From NCBI GenBank assembly GCA_029210625.1, contig JARGFU010000003.1, positions 1 through 64,000 on the forward strand: a stretch of 64,000 bases of DNA, given 5' to 3'. This DNA is from Deltaproteobacteria bacterium (GTDB lineage Bacteria > Myxococcota > Myxococcia > SLRQ01). Below, one piece after another: positions 58,517 through 64,000 of the stretch (position 1 is the first letter of the stretch; every line of letters begins with the position of its first letter). A model generated the notes under the pieces. The model was not told the DNA's origin and did no database searches. It saw only the letters and a program-made list of their open reading frames with translations. Made by a program: the position numbers and the translations under genes.

Positions 58517-59928
58517 TCGGGACGGTGACGGAACAAGCTCGGAGCCCAGACAGAGGTCTGGAGCTGGTCTGGTACCAGCGACTCTCCTTCCAGCTAGGAG
58601 CGATGAGCGGCGCACTTGCGACCGTCGCGCTCGCCCTCTCCACGGTGGTCGCGGGCGTCTACACCGAGAGCGTCCTCATCGACGCCGAGCGGGAGAAGAT
58701 CACCGCGGTCGGCAGCCTGGTCGGCAGCGCGGTCGTCGTCTACGTGGCGATGGAGGAGGAGGAGGCCGCGATGCGCTCCCTGCGGGAGCTGGCCCCCTCC
58801 GTTCGCGGCCTGGTCAGCATCGAGGTGTTCCTGGCCGAGGGCGGCGAGTTCGTCCGCCTGGACACGGGCCTCGAGGCCGCCGAGGACGAGATGCTCCACG
58901 CGGACGCGGAGATCCCGGGTGAGCTGGGCACGGTGCGGACCACGGTCTCCACCGCGGCCGTGACCGAGGCCGCCGGCCGGGCCTGGCGGAGCCTGCTGGT
59001 CGTCCTGGTCGTCGGCGTCGGCCTGGTGCTGGCGGTGGCCGGCTACCTCGGGGACCGCATGGCGCGGATGCTCCGCCTCATGGCGCAGATCGCCCGGGCC
59101 GTGGCCAAGGGCGACCTCTCCCGGACGGTTCCGATCTCGGGCAGCCGCAGCGAGATCGTCCTCCTGGCCGAGGACCTCAACCGCATGGTCGACAACCTGC
59201 GGGGGCTGGTGGGCGCGCTCTCCCAGACCGTGGCCGAGGTCGGCTCGGTGGCCGGCGAGAGCCTCGCGACCACCGAGCGGCAGCAGGAGGGCGCCAACGA
59301 GCAGACCCGGGCGGCCGACCGGACCCTCAACGCCACCGAGGCGCTGGTCGAGTCCGGTGAGCGGATCCACGAGGCCTCGCTGGAGGTGGTCGCCAACGCC
59401 GACACCTCCCTGGAGAACAACAAGAAGTCGGCGGCGCAGTCGAGCGATCTCGAGCGCATCGTCTTCAAGATGGGCGAGCTGCTCGAGACCGTGCGGGACA
59501 TCGCCGAGAAGAGCGAGATGCTCGCCCTCAACGCCTCCCTCGAGGGGGTGCGGGCTCAGGAGCACGGCGCCGGCTTCGTGCTGGTCGCGACCGAGATGCA
59601 GCGCCTCTCGGAGTCGATCCTCTACGCGGTGCTCCAGATGCAGCAGCTGGCCAAGGAGGTGCGCGACTTCGCGGGCATCTCCTCGGCGCTCTCCGCCGAC
59701 GGCATCCGGCTGGCGGACGGGACCGCGGACTCGGCCCGCCTCATCGGCAGCCTGGTGGGCGCGCTCCAGCTCGGCATGGGCGAGGTGGAGCAGGAGATGA
59801 CGCAGGTGTCCGGCTCGGCCCTCTCCGTGGCCAGCGGCAGTCAGCAGATCGCCGAGGCGATGCGCAGCCTGGTCGAGCTCGCCGGGCGCCTCCAGGATCA
59901 GATCGAGGTCTTCCGGACCGAGGCCTGA
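58513..59928 (+). CDS. Methyl-accepting chemotaxis-like transducer
   Basis: A 471-residue membrane receptor starting at GTG 58513, overlapping the upstream stop. It has TM1 (~27-50), a ~105-residue periplasmic domain, TM2 (~158-178), HAMP (~180-232) and a cytoplasmic coiled coil (~235-471). The hairpin tip (~335-368) reads SEMLALNASLEGVRAQEHGAGFVLVATEMQRLSES, where typical receptors have [32 protein letters not shown]. The core is recognisable but several contact residues differ. The coiled coil is short, and no CheB/CheR tether is seen. It may act in a non-chemotaxis pathway typical of deltaproteobacteria. Confidence 0.87.
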   Translation: MIGTVTEQARSPDRGLELVWYQRLSFQLGAMSGALATVALALSTVVAGVYTESVLIDAEREKITAVGSLVGSAVVVYVAMEEEEAAMRSLRELAPSVRGLVSIEVFLAEGGEFVRLDTGLEAAEDEMLHADAEIPGELGTVRTTVSTAAVTEAAGRAWRSLLVVLVVGVGLVLAVAGYLGDRMARMLRLMAQIARAVAKGDLSRTVPISGSRSEIVLLAEDLNRMVDNLRGLVGALSQTVAEVGSVAGESLATTERQQEGANEQTRAADRTLNATEALVESGERIHEASLEVVANADTSLENNKKSAAQSSDLERIVFKMGELLETVRDIAEKSEMLALNASLEGVRAQEHGAGFVLVATEMQRLSESILYAVLQMQQLAKEVRDFAGISSALSADGIRLADGTADSARLIGSLVGALQLGMGEVEQEMTQVSGSALSVASGSQQIAEAMRSLVELAGRLQDQIEVFRTEA

Positions 59929-60046
59929 ACCACGAACCGGCCGGCCGGACCCCTCGCCCTGCGGGTGGGGGAGGGCGGCCACAAAAGACGACAGGCCCCC
60001 CGGGGGATGCTACCGAGGGCCGTCACGACAGAAGGGGGAGCAATCC

Positions 60047-61873
60047 ATGACGCTCAGAATCGATCGGACCCAGACCTTCCGGGCCCTCCTGGCCCTGATC
60101 CTCATGACCACCCTCGCGGCCTGCTCGGGTTCCGGCGGGGGGGGTGGCGGTGACGCCGGCGCCGATGGGGGCGCCGACGGCGGCACGGACGGCGGGAGCA
60201 CCGGCCCCTACGCGCTCGGCGGGACGGTCATGGGCCTGGTGGGGGCGCTGGTGCTCCAGAACCAGGGCGCGGACGATCTGCGGATCGAGGCCGACGGCCC
60301 CTTCGCCTTCTCCACCCGCCTCGACGAGGGCACGGCCTTCGCCGTCACCCTCCTCTCCGATCCCCTCCTGCAGAACTGCGCGGTGAGCGGCGCCGAGGGC
60401 GTCATGGGCACCGAGGACGTCACCACGGTGGAGGTCACCTGTGAGGACAAGCGCTGGTACCCGCCGGCCTCCCTCGAGGACAGCATCAGCCCGCCCTCCA
60501 CCACCGTCCGGGGCGCCCGGGTGGTGATGAACGCCGGCGGGGACGCGCTCGTCGCCTGGCAGCAGAGCGAGGGCGGCACCCTCCGGCTGCTCCTGAGTGA
60601 GCGCACCGGCGGCACCTGGACCCACCCCCAGACCCTCGCCGAGAGCATCGCCCCGACCGGTGGCCTGGGGCTCATCGGCTCGAGCCCGGTGCAGGTGGCC
60701 CTGGGCGACGACGGTCAGGCCCTGCTGGCCTGGCTGCAGGACGACGGCAGCACCGCCTGCGGCGGCGCCAGCTGCCGGCAGATCTACCGCAGCGAGCGCG
60801 GCAGCGGCGGCTGGACCCACCCGGCGAGCCTCGGCGATCGGATCAGCCTCGCGGGCCTCAACGTGGACACCCCGCGGCTCGTCCTGGACGACGCCGGCGA
60901 CGCCACGATCCTCTGGGCGAGCTCCGACGGGGAGGTCTGCGGGACCTTCTCCTGCAGCCGCATCTTCCGCTCCGAGCGCACCTCCGGCGTCTGGGTCGAT
61001 CCCCTGGTGATGGCCACCGACGCGATGAGCCCGCCCAGCGGCCGAGCCCGCGAGCCGCGGATCGCGGCCGACGGGGCGGGCAACCGCCTGGCCAGCTGGC
61101 TGGACGAGGAGGCGGGCAACAGCTGCGTCGGCAACTACCCCTGCTTCCAGCTCTACCTGGCCACCCGCGACAGCGGCGGCTGGACCGTCCCGACCGACCG
61201 GACCGGGGGCATCGCCCCCGACGGTCAGCACGTCATGGCGACCGACCTGGCGGTGAGCCCGGGAGGCCAGGCGCTGGTCGTCTGGCAGCAGTCGGACGGG
61301 AATCGGATGCAGATCTACGTCAGCCACTTCGACGGCACGGTCTGGAGCCACCCGATGAGCCTCTCCGAGAGCCTGGGGCCGACGGGCCTGACGGGCTCCT
61401 CGCCGCGGGTCGTGATGGACCACCAGGGGCACGGCCTGCTGGTCTGGCGCCAGACGGACGGCAGCGTGGCGGAGCTCCACGGCCGGCTCTGGGATGGCAG
61501 CGCCTGGTCCGCCCCCGAGCGCTTCTCGCTGCCCGGCAGCGCCCTGGTCGGCACCGACGGCCGGGAGGTGGACCTGGCGTTGGCCGTGGACGACCACGAG
61601 AACCGGCTGGTGGCCTGGGCCCAGGAGGACGAGAGCAGCGACTGCGGTGGCGGCCCCTGCTCCCAGATCTACGTCTCCGAGTTCCGGCGGGGTGCCTGGC
61701 ACCACCCGGCGACCCTCGCGGATCACCTGAGCCTCGCCGGTCAGCCGGCGAACGAGCCGGGCCTCGCCACCGACGACGACGGCAACGCCCTGCTGGTCTG
61801 GACCCAGGAGGACGGGCTGCCGGGGTGCCTGGAGAGCACCTGCCGCCAGACCTTCCTGGCCGAGTACCGCTAG
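60047..61873 (+). CDS. Lipoprotein with eight propeller-like repeats
   Basis: A 608-residue surface lipoprotein. The signal ends LMTTLAAC, followed by a Gly/Asp-rich tether (GGADGGTDGG). A small strand-rich domain spans ~52-135. From W137 to the end there are eight repeats of about 59 residues, each with W-x-x-P near its start and a strand like GxALVxWxQxDG near its middle. SER or QIY strands alternate. This suggests an eight-bladed beta-propeller, although a 7+1 arrangement is possible. Several repeats carry a paired Cys insertion (CGGASC, CGTFSC, CVGNYPC, CGGGPC). Function is unknown. GGGGGAG precedes the ATG. Confidence 0.8.
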   Translation: MTLRIDRTQTFRALLALILMTTLAACSGSGGGGGGDAGADGGADGGTDGGSTGPYALGGTVMGLVGALVLQNQGADDLRIEADGPFAFSTRLDEGTAFAVTLLSDPLLQNCAVSGAEGVMGTEDVTTVEVTCEDKRWYPPASLEDSISPPSTTVRGARVVMNAGGDALVAWQQSEGGTLRLLLSERTGGTWTHPQTLAESIAPTGGLGLIGSSPVQVALGDDGQALLAWLQDDGSTACGGASCRQIYRSERGSGGWTHPASLGDRISLAGLNVDTPRLVLDDAGDATILWASSDGEVCGTFSCSRIFRSERTSGVWVDPLVMATDAMSPPSGRAREPRIAADGAGNRLASWLDEEAGNSCVGNYPCFQLYLATRDSGGWTVPTDRTGGIAPDGQHVMATDLAVSPGGQALVVWQQSDGNRMQIYVSHFDGTVWSHPMSLSESLGPTGLTGSSPRVVMDHQGHGLLVWRQTDGSVAELHGRLWDGSAWSAPERFSLPGSALVGTDGREVDLALAVDDHENRLVAWAQEDESSDCGGGPCSQIYVSEFRRGAWHHPATLADHLSLAGQPANEPGLATDDDGNALLVWTQEDGLPGCLESTCRQTFLAEYR

Positions 61874-61894
61874 CCCCGGAAGGAGCGCGGAGCC

Positions 61895-63223
61895 GTGCGG
61901 GAGGTCGAGTTCGAGGTCGAGGCGCTGCTCGCGGCCCTCGCCCCGACGCTCCGGCGCGGCCGCCTCCTCACCGGTGGTTGGAAGCTGGTCGACGCGCTCT
62001 TCGTGCGCGACGACACCATCAGCCTGCGCCTCGTCTCCCGGCGGGGTGGGGCGCTGGAGCTCTGGGTCTCCCCACGCGACGAGGGGCGGGAGGCCTACGC
62101 CCGCACCCCGCACTTCAACGTGAACTACCGCCGCCCGAGGCAGCGGGGCGCGGACCCGGGCGCCGAGGGCGCGGGCGCGGGAGGGGTCCTGCGGCTGGTC
62201 GTCCGGGCGCTGGAGCGCGCCGACGCCGGGCAGCGGCGCTGGATCTTCCCCGAGGTGCCGCCCGCGCCCCCCGAGGTCGCGGTGGCCGTCTACACCCTCT
62301 CCCTGCCCAGCCCCTGCGGGCTGCGCTGCACCTTCTGCGGGATCGAGCCCGAGCCCGCGCTCGCCGCCCGCACCCTGGCGGAGCTCCACTCGGAGCTGCA
62401 CCAGGGGCGGGAGCAGGGGGCGCGCCTGCTCAACCTGACCGGCACCGAGCCCCTGGCGCACCCCCACGCCCTCGGCCTGGTGCGGGAGGCGGTGCGCCTC
62501 GGCTACGAGGAGCTCCACATCTCCACCGCCGGCCTCCCCCTGGCCGACCGAGCCTTCGCCGAGGCGCTGGCCGACGCCCTCCCGGGACGGTACGAGCTCT
62601 CCATCCCCATCCTGGCCGCCGAGGCGGAGCTCCACGACGCCCTCACCCGGACCCCCGGCAGCCACCAGCGCCTCTTGGAGGCGCTCGCCATCGCCCGGGA
62701 GGTCTTCGAGCCCTCCCGGATCAAGCTGGTCTGCGTCGTCCTCGCCCAGAACCTCGCGGCCATCCCCGACCTCGCGCGCCACGCCGCTGCGCTGGGGCTC
62801 GAGCTGCAGCTGCAGCTCCCCTTCCCGGACCGGGCCGAGCCGGGCTCGCGCTACGAGGCGGTCGCCCTGCGCTACGAGGAGGCGGTCGAGGCCCTCCTCG
62901 TCCCGGGCTCGGAGCTCTCCCTCTCCGAGGTGCACCCCTGCATCCTCTGGCGCCACGAGCAGGCCACCGGGCTCCCGGTCTTCACCCGGCTGGGCGGGGA
63001 GCGCTCGCGCCTGACCGGCAGGGCCGAGGTGGACAGCCAGGCCCTCGCCGCGCGGGGCACGCGCCTGCGGGCCGGCGTGCCCTCGGTCGCCTGCCCCGAG
63101 CGCGAGGCCTGCGCCCTGGCCGGGCAGTGCAGCGGTGCGATCTACCGGGCCTACGCCGAGCGCTTCGGCCTCGGCGAGTTCCGCGCGGTGCCGGCCGAGG
63201 CCCTCGCCCCGTCCGGGACCTGA
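61895..63223 (+). CDS. Radical SAM protein
   Basis: A 442-residue enzyme. The iron-sulfur site is CGLRCTFC (Cys141, Cys145, Cys148). The SAM core continues with LLNLTGTEPLAHPHALGLVREA, which replaces the usual GGEP. A ~120-residue N-terminal domain precedes the core. A Cys-rich end (VACPEREACALAGQC) could bind a second cluster, as in SPASM/twitch proteins. No substrate peptide gene is evident, and the preceding lipoprotein is not an obvious substrate. GTG 61895 is preceded by AAGGAG. The gene ends 4 bases before the convergent aldo/keto reductase. Confidence 0.87.
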   Translation: MREVEFEVEALLAALAPTLRRGRLLTGGWKLVDALFVRDDTISLRLVSRRGGALELWVSPRDEGREAYARTPHFNVNYRRPRQRGADPGAEGAGAGGVLRLVVRALERADAGQRRWIFPEVPPAPPEVAVAVYTLSLPSPCGLRCTFCGIEPEPALAARTLAELHSELHQGREQGARLLNLTGTEPLAHPHALGLVREAVRLGYEELHISTAGLPLADRAFAEALADALPGRYELSIPILAAEAELHDALTRTPGSHQRLLEALAIAREVFEPSRIKLVCVVLAQNLAAIPDLARHAAALGLELQLQLPFPDRAEPGSRYEAVALRYEEAVEALLVPGSELSLSEVHPCILWRHEQATGLPVFTRLGGERSRLTGRAEVDSQALAARGTRLRAGVPSVACPEREACALAGQCSGAIYRAYAERFGLGEFRAVPAEALAPSGT

Positions 63224-63227
63224 GCCC

Positions 63228-64000
63228 TCAGGCCACGAAGATCTGCCGGGCCCGCTCCATCAGGGCCACCACGTCCACGCCGTGCGGACACACCCGCTTC
63301 GCCGGCTCGAAGTCGATCCCGGCGAGGCGGCGGGCGCCCTCGGGGAGCTCGCGGAAGAGGCGCTGGGCCTTCTCCGCCTCGCCGTAGGCGTCGTGGTACA
63401 TCAGGTAGCGCAGGGTGGTCCCGATCTGGACCTCGCCGTCCACCGCCGGGTTGCAGAGGTGGTCGCAGCCGTCGCAGGCGTCGCCCCGGGTGGCGTCGGC
63501 GTACTTCCGGAGGGCCTCCACCTCGCGCAGGCCCAGCTCCGAGTCGTCGAGGGCGGCGGCGATGTTCTCCTTGAGCTTCTCGAAGGTGTCCATCGCCGAG
63601 ACCGCGGCGGTGATCCGGGAGTCGGCCCAGACCGCCTTGAGCACGGCCTGGTGCTTGTTCCACTTCCCCGTCTTCTCGAACTTCTTCCAGGCCTCCTGGA
63701 AGGAGACCTCCGAGCCCTGGGTCTTCATGGCGATGAGGCCGATCTTCGCCGCGTGGCAGGCGTCGATGGCGGCGTTGAGCTTCTCGTCGCCGTACATCCG
63801 GAAGTTGTAGCGGAACATGATCGCGTCGATCCACGGCAGCTTGGCGGCCTGCTGCATCAGCTCGGCGACGTTGCCGTGGTGGCAGGAGAAGCCGAAGTAC
63901 TTCAGCTTGCCGGCCTTCTTCAGCCGCGCCACGGTCTTCTCGAACTCGGGGGAGAGGTAGCTCCCCTCCTGCAGCGCGTGGAGGAAGTAGAGATCGACGT
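63228..64000 (-). CDS. Aldo/keto reductase with C-terminal Cys-rich segment, partial
   Basis: The C-terminal 257 residues are in the window; the frame continues past the right edge. [27 protein letters not shown] and [12 protein letters not shown] are barrel strands of the aldo/keto reductase fold, and [11 protein letters not shown] is the later strand-loop. The end has CDGCDHLC and a lone C-P-H (RVCPHGVDV), resembling the ferredoxin-like tail of AKR proteins that bind iron-sulfur, although here the motif is incomplete. The N-terminal Asp-Tyr catalytic residues are outside the window. The substrate is unknown. Confidence 0.88.
   Translation of the reverse strand, partial: VDLYFLHALQEGSYLSPEFEKTVARLKKAGKLKYFGFSCHHGNVAELMQQAAKLPWIDAIMFRYNFRMYGDEKLNAAIDACHAAKIGLIAMKTQGSEVSFQEAWKKFEKTGKWNKHQAVLKAVWADSRITAAVSAMDTFEKLKENIAAALDDSELGLREVEALRKYADATRGDACDGCDHLCNPAVDGEVQIGTTLRYLMYHDAYGEAEKAQRLFRELPEGARRLAGIDFEPAKRVCPHGVDVVALMERARQIFVA

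Overview
The window is about 70% GC, with genes packed tightly on both strands and many ATGA or GTGA start/stop overlaps. Several traits point to a Myxococcota or related deltaproteobacterial lineage: lipoproteins with long Asp-Gly-Gly or Cys-rich linkers, CHASE2- and FHA-linked adenylate cyclases, an eukaryotic-type Ser/Thr kinase with a zinc ribbon, PEGA and AMIN proteins, multiheme cytochromes and a PHA storage locus. An LptD-like protein shows a Gram-negative outer membrane. Taxonomy is inferred from gene content only. I saw no rRNA, tRNA or CRISPR array.

Layout. 1-1.9 kb is a small accessory patch: a damaged transposase fragment ending in a 12-bp tandem array, a DHFR-family gene between two near-identical 30-bp repeats, and a GspG-like pseudopilin remnant. 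1.9-10.6 kb is a minus-strand block: purM-purN, a FAD oxidoreductase, an MFS carrier, a small lipoprotein, a giant Cys-rich lipoprotein of 42 modules (three blocks of 14) and a CBS-domain protein. 10.7-18.6 kb runs on the plus strand: a TIGR04282-type glycosyltransferase, a CHASE2 adenylate cyclase, two cyclic-nucleotide-binding proteins, accD and folC.

18.65-30.9 kb is a polyhydroxyalkanoate (PHA) region. Amidase, phaB-like reductase, phasin and phaR lie on the minus strand. Divergent from them is a chain of eight overlapping genes: acyl-CoA ligase, lipoprotein A, lipoprotein hydrolase, beta-barrel protein, lipoprotein B (paralogue of A), an 83-residue protein, a class III-type PHA synthase and a sodium:solute symporter. 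AT-rich palindromes lie in both phasin and phaR control regions. A PHA-system protein lies apart at 38.4 kb. My proposal is a locus linking surface capture or hydrolysis of an acyl substrate to activation and storage.

30.9-50.1 kb is mostly housekeeping and signalling: TauE exporter, AMIN coiled-coil protein, POT-like carrier, LysE exporter, LptD, a DUF2505-like protein, a hydrolase, truD, a zinc-ribbon/FHA/GAF cyclase next to a Ser/Thr kinase, thyA-folA-PEGA, YjbQ and a membrane spermidine-synthase-like protein.

50.2-56.5 kb is the most striking part. It holds a heptaheme lipoprotein, a DmsE/MtrA-type decaheme cytochrome, an MtrB/PioB-like outer-membrane barrel and a TrpX-like binding protein in one operon. 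This looks like a trans-outer-membrane electron conduit. 56.5-64 kb carries an enolase-superfamily enzyme, a small phosphate-binding-like protein coupled to an atypical chemoreceptor, an eight-repeat propeller-like lipoprotein, a radical SAM protein and a partial aldo/keto reductase.
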